Assembly: GCF_029867415.1 (NCBI RefSeq) | Contig: NC_081180.1 | Span: 145,266,731 to 145,330,730, forward strand | Reading direction: 5' to 3' | Origin: Vicia villosa | Taxonomy: Eukaryota; Streptophyta; Magnoliopsida; Fabales; Fabaceae | Length of the DNA stretch: 64,000 nt | Shown: positions 10,042-22,646 of the stretch, piece after piece | Layout: each line of letters opens with the position of its first letter | Numbering within the stretch: position 1 is the first letter of the stretch | Notes under the pieces: generated by a model | The model's input: only the letters and a program-made list of their open reading frames with translations | Databases searched by the model: none | What the model was told of the DNA's origin: nothing | Made by a program: the position numbers and the translations under genes

Positions 10042-11140
10042 TGTTGATTTGTACCAATATTGAATGAATTTTCCATATTGAATGAAGGCAGGGAAATTAA
10101 TGAGAGTGGCTGTTAATTATTAGCGGCAGAATCTAGTCCGTATCTCTCTTGGTGCTTGAATATGCATTTCATGAAGACCTCACCGCCACATTGAACCAAA
10201 TCTTCCATAGCCAACACAGCGTTTCAGCTACTTTCAAACACCCTGCTACTATCAAACACCCTTACCTCTCACGATCTGCGTACGCGAATCCATTATCACT
10301 TCACCCCGAGCAAGAACCGCACTCCCTTAACGAGGATCCAAAACACTAAAAATGTAATATTTTTTTTAAGCAGAACAGGCGTAGCAATATTTATTTTTTT
10401 TAAAATGTAGTATTCAGTTTTAAGAATATATTACGTATATTTATTTCTGTTTTAATAATATTACATCTTTAAAAAAAAATTAAAATTTAAAATAGTTTAT
10501 TATGAATCAGTTTTATAAGAATAATAAACTAAAATCTAATAATCCAAATCAGAAGATACAACCAATTCCAATCAAAATCAATTAATATTCTAATACTTTA
10601 ACATATTTTTATAAACAAAATAATACAAATTTCATCAACAAATTTTTAAAATATCATACTCAAACCAGTTCATACAACCAGTTCATTCATATAATGTTCA
10701 ATAAAAATATATAATTTAAACTACTTCATATAATCAATTACAAATAAATTTTTATATGTGTACCTTAATTATGGGTTGGATGAAGAAAATGAAAAGAAAC
10801 CCAGCAATTATTATAGTTTGAACCCAACAAGAAAAGGAAATTTAAACCCAACAACTTTAATTTGTCTTGATATGTTGATTTGTAGAAAAAAAATGAAATT
10901 TTTAGGATTTTTTCCATGGTCTGCGGTGGCTTGTTGGGGAAAAACAGAGAGCGAATGAGAGCTTAGTGTTTACTGAATGTGGGAAATAAAAATGAAACGG
11001 TGGTATTTAAAGGAACTTTGTTTAAGCTTTTCCAAACATCTATAGAGGAGTATTAAACATAGTTTGAAACTTAACTTTGGCAAATCAAAAACCATCCATT
11101 CACATATAGGTTCAAGTTTTTCAACCACCCTCAGACAATT
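10042..11140. other. No gene; LTR-like scrap then AT-rich DNA
   Basis: From 10080 to 10350, sequence such as agcggcagaatctagtccgt and gacct-caccgcc looks like the R/U5 part of a decayed LTR, though I cannot name the family. From 10350 to 11140 the DNA is AT-rich with only chance frames (10149-10349 and 10758-10958). Confidence 0.3.
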
Positions 11141-12180
11141 CATCTAGCTAAGCTACAAGAAGAAAAGTATCTTGATCGAGCGCACCAAAAGCTCAAACTT
11201 TCATCAAGCGACTATATCCAGATGAGCTTTAGGCATGTTATGTTACATTTGTGACAAAAGATTTCAACATATGGGCATTATTACAAACACCTCTTTCATC
11301 TCTTGATTGTGGAGCTAAAGGAAGTTGTAGACGCAACAACGGGATATGCCTGGAACGAACTTATTTGAGCTATAAACATTTGAACCTTTTGAGCTTGACC
11401 TAACCTAGATTAGCCTCCACGCACTAATGGGTCAAGTTATTCCTTAAACATTCGGGTTATGGGCCAGATCCACCACAATCTAGTTGGCATGCTAATCGAT
11501 AGTGGGAGTACCCATTACTTTCTTCAGGATATGGTGGCTAAACTATTGGGCCTGAATGATGAGTCAACCCATTCATTCGAATTCTCTAATATATCCTTCT
11601 TATTAGGCCAACATACATTCACTTTAAACTTATTTGCCTAACCCCTTAGTGGTGCAGAATTGGTGTTAGAGGTACAATGGTTCAAAACCCTAAAGCCAAT
11701 AGTAATGGACTATGAGAAACTAACCATGGGTTTCCATAAAGATAGTAAAACGGTCCATCTTGATGGGTTACCCAAACCCCACCCAAAGGAAGTAAATTTA
11801 CACCAGTTACAACGACTTTTTGACACACGTCTCATTCTAAGGCCAATACTAATGGACTATGAGAAACTAACCATGGGTTTCTATAAAGATGGTAAAACGG
11901 TCCATCTTGATGGGTTACCCAAACTCGACCCGGAGGAAGCAAATTTACATCAGCTACAACGACTTGTTGACACACGTCTCATTGGTACATGCGTGCATCT
12001 TCCCCTTTCTTCCACTTAAAAACCACCACCCTTACTCGTCACCACTGATGATCGTCTCCCCCAATTACTCACACAATACCATAACCTATTTTAACCACTC
12101 ATCACACTTCCTCCAAAACAACCAATTGATCACTAGATCACACTTAGTGGATCATCTGACCTAATCAACGTGCGCCCCTA
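11141..12180 (+). pseudogene. Decayed Ty3/gypsy pol fragment (protease to start of RT) with internal 147-bp duplication
   Basis: The frame 11459-11641 contains GMLIDSGSTHYFLQD, a retropepsin active-site pattern (D-S-G). The following frame 11660-12019 has LEVQWFKTLKPIVMDYEKLTM, the segment that joins protease to reverse transcriptase in many plant gypsy elements. This segment is duplicated in tandem: ctaa(a/g)gccaata at 11690 and 11837, 147 bp apart, with several differences between copies. A stop and frame changes separate the pieces. No reverse transcriptase follows. It is old and inactive. Confidence 0.7.
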
Positions 12181-13861
12181 TTGATGCCTTTATTTTCAAA
12201 AATAAGAGATTATCAAAGATATGTTGAACAATGGCCTAATCAACCTTTTCTCAAAGAACAAAAATAGACTTAATCCAACATCAAGTGTTTTCAAAATAAA
12301 ACCTAATTGAAGGCAACACGAGCCCTTGATCTAACATCAAGTATCTCTTCCATTTAATTCACAAATGTCATGATCAAACTTCAAACACTTGATCCAACGT
12401 CAAGTCATTTTCAAAATCCCTTTTCACAATAAAATGGAATGAAAAAGGATGTGATTGGGCCCCAACCTCTTCCCACCCTGAGAATTTGGATACCGCTGTA
12501 GAACTTTCTATCCAAAGGTTTGTCTTCCAAATCAAAAATACTTTAAATAAAACAAGTATAGTTCATTCTTTAACAGACTAAAAAGAGAATGATTAGGCAC
12601 AAGATTTTTCCTCTCTAGTATTAGGATATTGTTGTAGAGTTCATTGTTTGAATACTTGTCTTTCAATAAAGAAACGTGACTCTACTCGCCTCATCTATTT
12701 CATAATAAATCTTTGGATGTAAATGAGGTGATTGGGCACAGGCCTCTTCCTTCCCCGAGAATTTGGATACTACTATAAAGTTCCCTGTCCAAAGGCTTGT
12801 CTCTACATAAAATCAATCACAACCAATCAAACTCTATTTCTTCGTCTTATGGAATTTTAAAACTTTTAAAAAAGGACATGCTATTTCTATTCTAACGCAA
12901 TACAAACAAACACTTAAGTCTCCCACTCGCGAGCATACAAGTAATGTTCAACCCCAAAAACTATGGGGCTCTGATTTTCTCATTGAACTTTGGAAATACG
13001 TATGCAAAAGGTTGAAGATGAGCATGGAAGACTTGGAGCATTTGAAATAAGGTGGTGTGTTAAGAGTTTTGTACTATTTCAAGTGCTATAACCGATTAAC
13101 TCAAGTGCCGTAACCGATTAACACGGGGTGTAACTAGTGTCACACATAAAAAAGGCGCAAGCACAGTAACAGTTATACATGATAGTTATTTTTGTTTTTG
13201 TAAAAGCTGTAACAGGTTACATGTTTGTGTTAACCAGTTACAGCCCCAAATTTTCGACTTTTCTAATTTTTGATTTGATATTTTTGTATCCCAATCACTT
13301 GTATAAGTACGTTATAGACATGTGTAATGAAAAATACTTGCATGGAAGACAACTTAAATCCATATTTTTAAAAACAACCAATAAGGAGAGAAAAAAATTT
13401 AGATTTATTTAAAATTTAATTTCGTTTTTAATTGTAATCATGAATTTGATTGTGAAACAGAAACCGGAGGAGAGAAACAATTTTATTTTTATATTTTAAT
13501 TAGTAAAAAAGTTATAATTTGTTTTGTGTAAGATCACTTATTATGTTTGTGTATACCTAAGAATTTTCTGTGCGTAATATACAATAAATAAAATGTTAAA
13601 TTCTCACTCTTAATTTTTTCTTTTTCCACATACCAAAATTCTGCATTGTTTATCAATCTAAAATTCTCTATTTATCAATCTTATGATTGCATGTTGTTGC
13701 TATAACCATCTATATACTGCTCCAAGATCTCAAAACTATCAGAAAAGTTAGAAATAGAGGTTATATAATTGATGAGTAGTCATACCTCCAAAAAGAGACA
13801 AAAGGGGTAAGAGATATGGTTTGTGAGATATCGTAAGGTGGAATATGCAAGAATGCTGGAG
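12181..13861. other. No gene; degenerate repeats and unclassified retroelement-like DNA
   Basis: Three spaced copies of a diverged unit lie near 12480, 12620 and 12755, each containing a form of gagaatttggatacyrctrt followed by ccaaaggyttgtctyc, about 140 bp apart. Between 13080 and 13250 short phrases such as ccgattaac and ggttac recur (ctataaccgattaactcaag, ccgtaaccgattaacac), as in some copia LTRs. The rest is AT-rich. The frame at 13179-13412 has no recognisable features. Confidence 0.35.
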
Positions 13862-14014
13862 CTAAAGCTGGACAGTATTTTCATCAAGGGAAGAAAGATC
13901 CATGCAAATGTGCCTAGATTTAAAAGAGGGGGTGAAGGTGCGGGGGATAGAGGTAGGGTGCAAGTGCCAGTTAAATAAGGAGGGGGAAATATTAGAGGAG
14001 ATGTAAGGAAGAGG

Positions 14015-15427
14015 ATGGCACCAAAGTATAGTAGTACAGGTGGAAGTTATGCTGATGTTCTCAAGAATAACATGAACACGAAGCCGGGTATGCAGAATAA
14101 GAAGATGATAGGGTGGAACCAACATGAACCTAACCCTAAGTTCACTCATTTTAATTTCAATGTGGAAGAGGGTCACATGAAAAGGTTCGAGGACACTTAT
14201 GTTGGGGTGGTGGAGAAACCAGGATCAACGTATAACATTCAGGAGGCGTTTCATGCTGAAGGGTGTTTTAGGATCAAAGTAACACCAACGGGAGAAAATC
14301 TGTGTCTGCTTGAAGAAATAGAGGTGGGCGAAATCAAGAGGATGATTCAGGAAGCGTCTGAAATGATTAGGAAATGGTTCTCTGACATTCATCCATGGTC
14401 ACCAGCGGGCGTGGACAATGAAAGGTTGACATGGATGAGATGTTACGGTCTACCTTGTCATGCGTGGAAGGAGGAGTTTTTTGAGTTTATTTCAAAACTA
14501 GTTGGTGCATATGTTTGTTCTGACGAGGAAACGAGGGATCCATCAAAACTGGATGTAGCAAGATTCCTTATCTGAACAAAATATTCATTGTCATTAAATG
14601 AGTGCTTCAATGTGGGTGTAAACAATGAAGTGTATAGCGTGAAATTAGTGGAGGATATGCATAGCCCTAAAAGGATTGTGGTTTCGGAAAATTTGAGTGA
14701 CCAGTTCAGTAGCTCATCAGAGACGGAGGAAGAAAACTGGGACGATGGTTACGAGACGGTGAACGAGGTTGATGCTGAGGAGCTGTCAAAAAAGTGCAAT
14801 CAGAATGTCACTATTCAACCTGGTTGCATTGATGTTGATGTCCAGCCAATACAAGAAAAGAGTGATACGTTGGAAGTTGGTGAGATCTTGGAAAAAGTAT
14901 GTTTGGAAAAAGGTACGCACGTTTCTGCTCCCCAAAAGTCAATATCAAAAGTTGATGGTAAGGGAGCATTAATTTTTTGTGAGGTGGAAGATTTATCATC
15001 TTCGGTGGGTGTACATCTCCAAAATGAAAGGAAACGTGGAGTGGGGCCAAGTAACGGTAACACGGTTTGCCATGTGGTAGATTATGAGGAATCGGACCTT
15101 ATCTCTGGATCACCCTCGAGGCCCATTGGAATAGCCAGCATCCTTAAGCCCAAAAAATTTATTCCAATTGAAGAAGTTTATCAGAATTTAAAAATTCCTT
15201 TCGCCCCTTCTTATTTCTCTGCTCTTCTTCATTCCCAATCTAACCCTAATTTAGCAATTATCCCAAATTCTTCCCCGGGTATGGCTAATTCTAGTAACTC
15301 AATTTCATCTTCACCTGGAGGATATCCCCTTTGTGATGATTCTGTTGGAGGCTCATGTATAAATCAAGGAAACAAGCGCATATGGAGAGTGATGGAAGGT
15401 ATTCTATCAAGGAGAGGAAGAAGATGA
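14015..15427 (+). pseudogene. LINE ORF1 (DUF4283-type RNA-binding protein) with one internal stop
   Basis: Two open stretches, 14015-14575 and 14588-15427, are in the same frame and separated only by a TGA at 14573-14575. The first carries a DUF4283-like domain (about residues 45-185, with HPWSPAGVDNERLTWMRCYG), the conserved ORF1 domain of plant L1 elements. The second is hydrophilic and low in similarity, as expected for the variable C-terminal half. The stop would follow from a C-to-T change in a CGA codon, a CpG site. The neighbouring endonuclease frame starts 85 bp downstream. No zinc knuckle is visible. The start MAPKYSSTGGSYADVLK is typical, so 14015 is a good start. Confidence 0.8.
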
Positions 15428-15511
15428 GGTTTTTGAAGGGATTGTGCGGGATATTGAAGCAAGGGAGAGAAATCACTTTGAAGCTAGGAAGGAGAATACA
15501 ACTGTTATCCC

Positions 15512-16184
15512 ATGAATATTGGAACATTTAACATAAGAGGGGGTGGTAATTCAGCCAAGAGAAGAAGAGTGAGTCAAATCCTGGTTGGGGCTAACGCAGA
15601 CATGTGTTTCATTCAGGAAAAAAAATTAAGAAGATGGAGGTTCATTTGGCAAAGAGTTTTTGGGGTGCTTCGGAGTGCGAATGGTCGGCAATTGGATCGG
15701 AAGGTGCGTTAGGGGGAATTCTTACCATTTGGAAAAAAAGAATCATCAATCCTATATTTAGTTTCAAAGAAAAAGGTATGTTGGGTCTTAATGTGGAGTG
15801 GAAAGGTATAAACTGCTAATTTATCAATATCTATTCTCCATGTAATATAGCTGAGAAGAGAATCATTTGGAAGGTTTTATTGGAGTGGAAACAGAAATTG
15901 CCTGCTGGGGAGTGGATAGTTGGGGGGATTTTAAATCTGTTAAAATAAGAGAGGAAAGAAAAGGGAAGAATCAGACTAGTAGGGTGGAGATGGAGGAATT
16001 TACTAAGTTCATTGAACTTTTGGAGGTGGTCGATTTGCTTTTAATTGGTAATAAATTCACCTGGATCAATTCAAATGGGAAAGCCCGTAGCAGAATTGAT
16101 AGAATTCTCTTATCAGAAGGAATTACAAATCAATGGAAAAGCAGTAGCGCATATGACTGGAAAGAGGGATATATCATACCATAG
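15512..16184 (+). pseudogene. LINE ORF2 endonuclease domain, frameshifted
   Basis: MNIGTFNIRGGGNSAKRRR at 15512 is the usual start of the endonuclease domain of plant L1 ORF2, followed by ADMCFIQEKKL. The frame then breaks in an A-rich run near 15625 and continues in the frame 15604-15819 (WSAIGSEGALGGILTIW), then again at 15867-16184 (GNKFTWINSNGKARSRIDR, the conserved catalytic-side motif). At least two frame changes make it inactive. Confidence 0.82.
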
Positions 16185-16362
16185 GCCAATTTGGATTAAA
16201 ACAAGCAATTTGAACTAGGGTCCCAAACCTTTCAAAGTGTTCAATTGCTAGTGGGAACATGAATCTTTCTTAACGTTTGTTGAGGAGGAATGGAAAGAGA
16301 TCTCTGTTATAGGAACTAGTGCCTATATCCTTAAGGAAAAATTCAAATTCCTTAAGGGGAGA

Positions 16363-18489
16363 TTGAGGTGGTGGGACTTGAATGTATTTGGTCATGTAGA
16401 CTTGAGGATTGAAGAGGAGATAGAAGAGCTCAATGGGATTGAAGATGATAATTTAGCAGCAGCAAGTCAATTGAGCATGGAGATGCTAGAGAAAAGAAAA
16501 CAGGTGCAAGAGAATATATGGAGAAACATCAATCTTAAGGAGAGCATGCTCAAACAAAAATCTAGACTGGAGTGGATAAGAGAAGGGGATTGTAATTCCA
16601 AATATTTTCATTCTGCTATCAGAATTAGACCAAGGAAAAATTCAATTGTTTCTATTAAAACTGATTGTGGCTGTCTTGAGGAGGTTGGGGAGGTAAAAAG
16701 GGAAGTGAGGAGATACTTTGAGGAGAGATTTTCCAAAATTAATAGACCAAGGCCGAAGTTAACAGGTGTTGATTTCAATAAATTGACTGAGGGGGAGAGT
16801 ATGGCATTAGAGGAGGAATTCTCAAGGGAAGAGATTCATGATGTTATATTCAATTGTGACAATCACAAAAGTCTTGGGCCTGACGGTTATAACATGGGAT
16901 TTATTAAAAACTGTTGGGGGATTGTAGGTGAAGATGTAATCCGGCGTGTCCAAGAATTCCACCATAAAGCTTATTTACCTCGTGCTTTCATTGGTTCGTT
17001 TATATCTCTTATTCCTAAGGTGGAACATCCACAAGGACTATCAGAGTTCCAGCCTATTTGTCTTATCGGTTTCATCTACAAGATTATTTCCAAACTTCTT
17101 GCAGCAAGATTAAGTAAAGTGACAGGGAAGCTCATCTCCAAATCTCAAACAACATTTGTGCCAAGGAGGCAGATTCTTGATGGTGTCTTGGTAACAAATG
17201 AACTAATTGACTCTGCAAAGAGAAACAAGAAGACGTGCATTCTATTTAAGGTGGATTTTGTGCAGGCATACGATTGTGTAGATTGGGAATTTCTGAAGGA
17301 GATGTTATGTAAGATGGGGTTTGGTCACAGGTGGTTGAAATGGTTGGATGCTAGTGTATTCACAAGTAACATGTCTGTACTAGTGAATGGAAGCCCAACG
17401 AATGAATTTAGGGCAAACCGTGGATTGAGGCAAGGCGATCCTTTGTCGCCGTTTCTGTTTTCTATCGTTGCTGAAGGCTTGGCAGGCATGGTGAGACAAT
17501 CAACTCAAAGGGGTGGATTCAAAGGCTTTGAACTAAATGGAGGTGCGTCATACGATTTACTACAATTTGGTGATGATACGATCTTAGTAGGAGAAGGAAG
17601 TTGGAACAACCTGTGGGCTCTGAAAGTTATTCTGAGAGGATTTGAGATGGTCTCAGGCCTTCGAGTAAACATGTGGAAGAGTAAGCTCTATGCTGTTGGG
17701 ATTGGCCACCATTTCATGCAAGCGGCTAGCCAATTCTTAACCTGTAAGTTAGATAAAATTCCTTTCAAGTTTCTTGGTTTGGTAGTGGGAGACAACCCAA
17801 GGAGAACAAAATTATGGACTCCTATTTTGGCAAATTTGAAAGCAAGACTCAGTCCTTGGATTGGAAGATTATTGTCCATTGGAGGTAGAGTTACTTTCAT
17901 CAATTCAGTCATAACTAATGTACCTATATATCACCTTTCTTTCTTCAAAATTCCTAAGAAGGTGAATATAGAGATAATCAAAATTCAACGTAATTTTTTA
18001 TGGCACAATGCTTTGGAGAGGAAAGGGGTGGTCTGGATAAGCTGGAAAACAATTAACAAACCCAAGGAAGTTGGTGGTCTTGGAATAAAGGACATATTGA
18101 CTTTCAATAAGGCTCTTCTAACCAAATGGCGGTGGAGATTTGTTAGTGAAGAAAACACTATTTGGAAAGCAAATTTAGAAGAAAGATATGGGATTTTGCA
18201 TGAAAGAATTATGTTCAATGTTAGAAAATCAAACAAGAGTCTCAAATCTGTTTGGTGGAGGGATTTGATGCAGATTGGAGATGACTTGGAGGATTTTGGC
18301 TTCTTACAAATGTTGTCCATTAAAATAGGGGATGGAAACAAAACTCCTTTCTGGCATAGTAGGTGGATTGGTCAGAAACCTCTCAGGTTAGTATTCCCAA
18401 ACTTATTCTCTTGTGCACAAAATACTGATGACAGCGTGGCTTTGATGGGGGAGATCGAACTCAGTATGGCAGTGGAGAATTCCTATTAG
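16363..18489 (+). pseudogene. LINE ORF2 reverse transcriptase domain
   Basis: A 708-codon open stretch contains the reverse transcriptase domain of plant L1 elements: SLGPDGYNMGFIKNCW, FVPRRQILDGVLVTNELID, FKVDFVQAYDCVDWEF, GLRQGDPLSPFLFSIVAEGL and the active-site motif QFGDDTILVG. The catalytic aspartates are present. The start is not a true initiation codon; upstream endonuclease lies in other frames and 16185-16362 has stops. The stretch ends in a stop at 18487-18489 before the zf-RVT segment. It is a well-preserved segment of a broken ORF2. Confidence 0.9.
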
Positions 18490-18496
18490 GAATGAT

Positions 18497-18967
18497 ATGG
18501 ACAATGCTCAGGTGCAACAAGAAATGGAAGAATTATTGACTATTTTAAGGGAAGTAGAGCCAAAGATTGCAGTCAAGGATGTATATGTTTGGTTTTTGGA
18601 TGAGTTTGAAGGATTTGAGGTAAAAAAATATTATCTGAAATTACAGGAGGGATTAAGTGGACATGATATGATGCTGGAAAATAGGACAGCCATTAATACC
18701 ATATGGAAAGGTTGGATGCCATCGAAAGTAAAGATTTTTGTGTGGAGAATGCTTAAAGATAGAATTCCAACCCGTATGCCATTACTACATAGAAACATTA
18801 TAGAAGATGATGAAGACTGTCATTGTGTTTTAGGCTGTCCAGTTAAAGAAGACATCCAACACCTTTTCATGGAATGTGTTAACTTGAGAAAGGTTTGGGT
18901 TAACATTTGCCATTGGCTGGGAATTTATGTGGATATGAATATTGACTGTAGGAATCACTTATTGTAA
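18497..18967 (+). pseudogene. LINE ORF2 C-terminal zf-RVT domain
   Basis: The frame contains IWKGWMPSKVKIFVWRMLKD, then CHCVLGCPVKEDIQHLFMEC, the zinc-binding zf-RVT pattern found after reverse transcriptase in plant L1 elements. It lies in a different frame from the reverse transcriptase segment, so one more frame change separates them. No RNase H domain is visible after it. Confidence 0.8.
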
Positions 18968-19301
18968 TTTGTGGAGGTGATGAAACACTACTGTCATATG
19001 AAGAGAGCTGTGGCAATTTGGGCAGCTGTATGTTGATGCTCTTGGAAACATAGAAACGCAATCTTATTCGAGAACGTGACTGGAGATTTAGAGGATCTTG
19101 TGCATAAAGTGAAGATGTACTCTTGGTGGTGGCTGGCTATAGGGAGTAAAAAGAGAGTAGGATGCTCTTTCTATGAATGGTACAATTATCCCTTATTATC
19201 TATGTCTTTGTAATGCTAAAGCTTTTGTAATGTCATCTTGTAATTATGTTTAGTGTTTGGCTGGCTGTGTAATGTTCATAGAATCTCTGTAATGTTGAAA
19301 T

Positions 19302-20186
19302 TAAGGGTGGCAAAATGGATGGATTGGATGGATATGGATTGGATTGTTAATGGATGGATCAAAACAATCCATTAATCCATTAATAATCCACTAACATTAC
19401 CTTTAAAAAATCCAATCCAATCCATCCATTAAGAATATAATGCATCCAATCCATTCATTAACAACTTTCCATCCATAAAATTAATTTAATTTTTTATAAT
19501 ATCTCTAAAAATAAAGTTTATAACTTTTTTTTTTAAAATTACATAATTCTCTGTTTTTACAAAAACTATTAATAGTTGTTCCATCTAAATTGTCCTTTTA
19601 TTAAAAAATAAAATGTAATCACACATAATTATGTATTAAAATATTATATGGATTGTAACCACCCATTTATAATCTAAGAGTTACAAATAGAGTGTGTTAT
19701 ATTGCATCCTTATGCTACTTTTACTTTTTCCGCTATACATTTATATGCTATAGATTTATATATAAGGTAATTAAAATTCAAAATGCGTTTTTCATTTTTT
19801 TATGATTTCAGTTACAGAATTGCGACTTACGACGTATACAAATTGATACAAAATCTGTACTAATAAAGTTAATTGTTTAAAAAAATAGAGATTACAGATT
19901 GAGTTTAGAATAATATGACTTTTTAAAAATAAAATAAAAGATAAATTTTAAATATTCTATTATAAAATTTAAAAAATAATTTAATTTATTGAATAAAAAT
20001 ATTTTATATGTTTTAAAATAAAAATGATCTATTAAATTTAAAATATAAAATAAAATAATCCATTGGATTTTTGGAATATATTGGATGGATTAGATCCATC
20101 CATGACTTTAAATGGATGGATTGGATGGATTATTTAGTGGATGGATTGGATGAATTATTCTTTAATGGATCCAATTGCCACCCCTA
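19302..20186. mobile_element. Non-autonomous hAT element, 885 bp
   Basis: Ends are taagggtggcaaaatgg on the left and ccaattgccacccct(a) on the right, an inverted repeat of the TAGGGGTGGCAA type seen on Ac-like plant hAT elements. Both subterminal regions are packed with ggatggattggatgg in inverted orientation, likely transposase binding sites. The interior is AT-rich and non-coding. An 8-bp target duplication is not evident (gttgaaat against gttctgcc), so one flank may have been altered. Confidence 0.8.
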
Positions 20187-21195
20187 GTTCTGCCAGATGT
20201 TGTGATATTCTACCCTAGAACATCCTGGCAGTTCAGACTGATTTTTAAACCTTGAAAGATTTGATTGAAAAATATGAGAATCTGGAATACTCAGATAATC
20301 ATTACATGCGCAAGCAATCAAGGAATGATTAGGACAAATGCATATTAGTCTTTGTTTATAGAAAAACAATCTTTGATATTTCTTTTGAAAAACTAAGATT
20401 TTATTTTATTTTATTTGTTCCTAATTTGTAAAAAGATCTTGCAGTTGTTTTCAGAAAAGAGAAGATTGGATTTAGATTGAAGTCCAAACCTATTCTGCAA
20501 GTATCAATAAAAAGAAACTTGGAAAAACCTAATTTGCCAAGCTTTCTTGTAAGGAAAACCGAGGGAGCGATAAGGGTTGCTTTTTGGAAGTTCTTCTAGT
20601 TGTTCGTGTTTTCTGTTCTTTTGTGTCACTCATGTATCCTCTGATACATTGAGGTGGACGTGTGTTCTCACTCTTGAAGCTTTTAAGTAAGAGAGTTAAG
20701 TGTTGTTCTTGATCTAAGCTTTTAATCAAGATCAATTATTGTTCTTAGTTAGGGTGCTTAACTTAGAATTTTGTTTATTGGAAAGTGTAATATTTCTACT
20801 TGGGTTCCTTTAGTCATGGGGTGTGTGACTGTTTTATCACTACGATGATTGGAAGTGGGATGGAAATTTCTCAGGTATACATGTCGACTTCTAGGCAGAA
20901 GTAGCGTTGGGTAGTGATTAGGTGAGAAGTTATAAACGAGGTTGTTTAGCTTTGAACTGATATTGCTGATAGTGGAATTCCTTCCTGGCTTGATAGCCCC
21001 CATATTAGGTGTTGTTTGCACTGAACTGGGTTAACAATTCATTATGTTATTTATCATTCTACAATTTATTTTCCAGTTATGATAAGTTTGATGTAAGTCA
21101 GTAGATGTTATAACATCTGTCTTGACATTGTGTGTTGTTAGGACATTTGTCTTGACATCTGTTGTAAGTGTCAGAATTTCAATATCTCAATATCA
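20187..21195. other. No gene; LTR-like sequence
   Basis: The stretch lacks long open frames. Phrases such as gaactgggttaaca near 21019 and the repeated gtcttgacat(c/t)tg around 21115-21170 look like the U5 end of a copia-type LTR, but no coding part or matching second LTR is present. It is cut on the right by the CACTA element. Confidence 0.35.
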
Positions 21196-21790
21196 CACTA
21201 CTACAAAAAGCGCTTTTATCCTCGGATGTCATGAAAAGTAACGACTTTACACCTTGGCGTTTAAAATACCAAGGTAAAAATGCTTATGCACATGGATTCG
21301 AAATCCACCTTCTGCAGTTTTAATATTTTCATAACTATGGTAGAGAACTTTACCGAGGTTTTTACGCTTCAAGGTTTTCATATTATATGTTCATTAAAAT
21401 TATTGATATTCGGAATGCTTTTATAACTGGTCTCTATTAGGTTTGACGTGGATGGCTAATGGGAGTGTCTTGAGCATTATTACTCATGAAATGGACGACC
21501 CAGACTTGTTTAAGGACAATGTTCATTATTCTCAATTATCACGCTAAAATTACTCCTTTGGTTTCTGAGAAAAACCAAGGTAAAAAGTGTATAAGTTTTT
21601 TTTAACATTATAGTGTTCACACATAATATTAAATTACATTGTTACAACAAATGCAGTGTTATCATAATAGCTGTTGTTTTTAGAAAACAACACATCTTTG
21701 CTCTAATCCAGATCTTGTTGGATGATTTTGTGATCATTATTTTAAAGATCTACGCACTGCATGCAATCAACTTTTAACGAGATATCTACC

Positions 21791-22579
21791 TGTTACCCTA
21801 GGATTTCGACTTACCAATAAATGGGCAACTGGGGCTCAAAATTGGTAATTGGGCTTCAATTTGGTAGAAAAGCCCTAAATTGGTAATTGGGCCTCAATTA
21901 AATAACTACATTGCCATTTGGGTCAAAGCGGTTCGACTAAGTAATGCTTAGTAGTCGAAGCCGTTCGACTAGAAAGATTATCAGAGGTTTCAGCGTTCGA
22001 CCAAAAGTATGCGAAGACTTAAGAATTTTGCTGCAGAAACTGAAGTGAAAGTCGAGAGGTATTAGAAGTTAAAAGGAGACGGTTTTCAGCAGTTACAAGA
22101 GACGCGTGGAGGCCTTAAACATCGAAGATGCTGCATGTCGAAGACACGTGTCGGCTGATGACAGTCAACCGTTAGTAGTAGTTATCTTATTTTTACTATT
22201 TAAGCAAGTTCAATAGGAACAGTTTAGGGGTCCGCATTTTCTACTTAAACACAAGTAAACTCAAATCTCTGTGCAATAATGAGAAAAGAGTGCAACTTTG
22301 GAATGTACGTATGCGTACCAGTTTAATTAATGCAATCATTTCATGTTATATTTCATCTTTCAGTGCACATTTACTGCCTTTTTATTGCTTTGATTTACTT
22401 TAAAGTCTTTAATTTCAGTGTTTTACTTTTACTTTAAAGTCACTGTTGCATTCAATACAAACCAGATACACATAATATAACAAAATAAAGCAATTAGTCC
22501 TGGAGTATTCTAGTTGATTCCGCAAAAGTAACCTTTAAAAAGGAAACTAATGCTTGTTTACCATTTTTCTGGGTAAACA
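21791..22579 (+). repeat. 5' LTR of the Tat element
   Basis: 789 bp from TGTTACCCTAGGATTTCGAC to ttctgggtaaaca. It is rich in ttcgac and gtcgaa phrases. Promoter-like ttttactatttaagcaag lies near 22190. Confidence 0.95.
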
Positions 22580-22581
22580 AA

Positions 22582-22601
22582 TTGGCATGCCCAGTGGGAC
22601 C
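22582..22601 (+). other. Candidate primer-binding site of the Tat element
   Basis: ttggcatgcccagtgggacc begins two bases after the 5' LTR, where reverse transcription is primed by a host tRNA in LTR elements. A closely similar site follows the LTR of the reverse-strand Tat remnant at about 40620-40638. I did not assign the tRNA. Confidence 0.7.
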
Positions 22602-22646
22602 CATCAATTGCTGTTTGTTTTATATTTGTTAGTATAATAATTACGT

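Larger units (their letters stand above)
13862..19301 (+). mobile_element. L1-type LINE (non-LTR retrotransposon), decayed
   Basis: The order of domains is ORF1 with a DUF4283-like domain, apurinic endonuclease, reverse transcriptase and zf-RVT, all on the plus strand, as in plant L1 elements. ORF2 is broken by several frame changes. The 3' end is marked by repeated ttgtaatg phrases (near 19205-19295) just before the hAT element; no poly(A) tail or target duplication can be seen, perhaps because the hAT insertion or decay removed it. The 5' boundary is uncertain. Confidence 0.85.

Noticed and set aside
10149..10349. 66-codon frame as a small protein gene
   Set aside because: It lies in LTR-like sequence, has no signal peptide or domain, and no promoter was found.
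14588..15427. Separate gene after LINE ORF1
   Set aside because: It is in the same frame as 14015-14575, separated by a single TGA, so it is the second half of ORF1.
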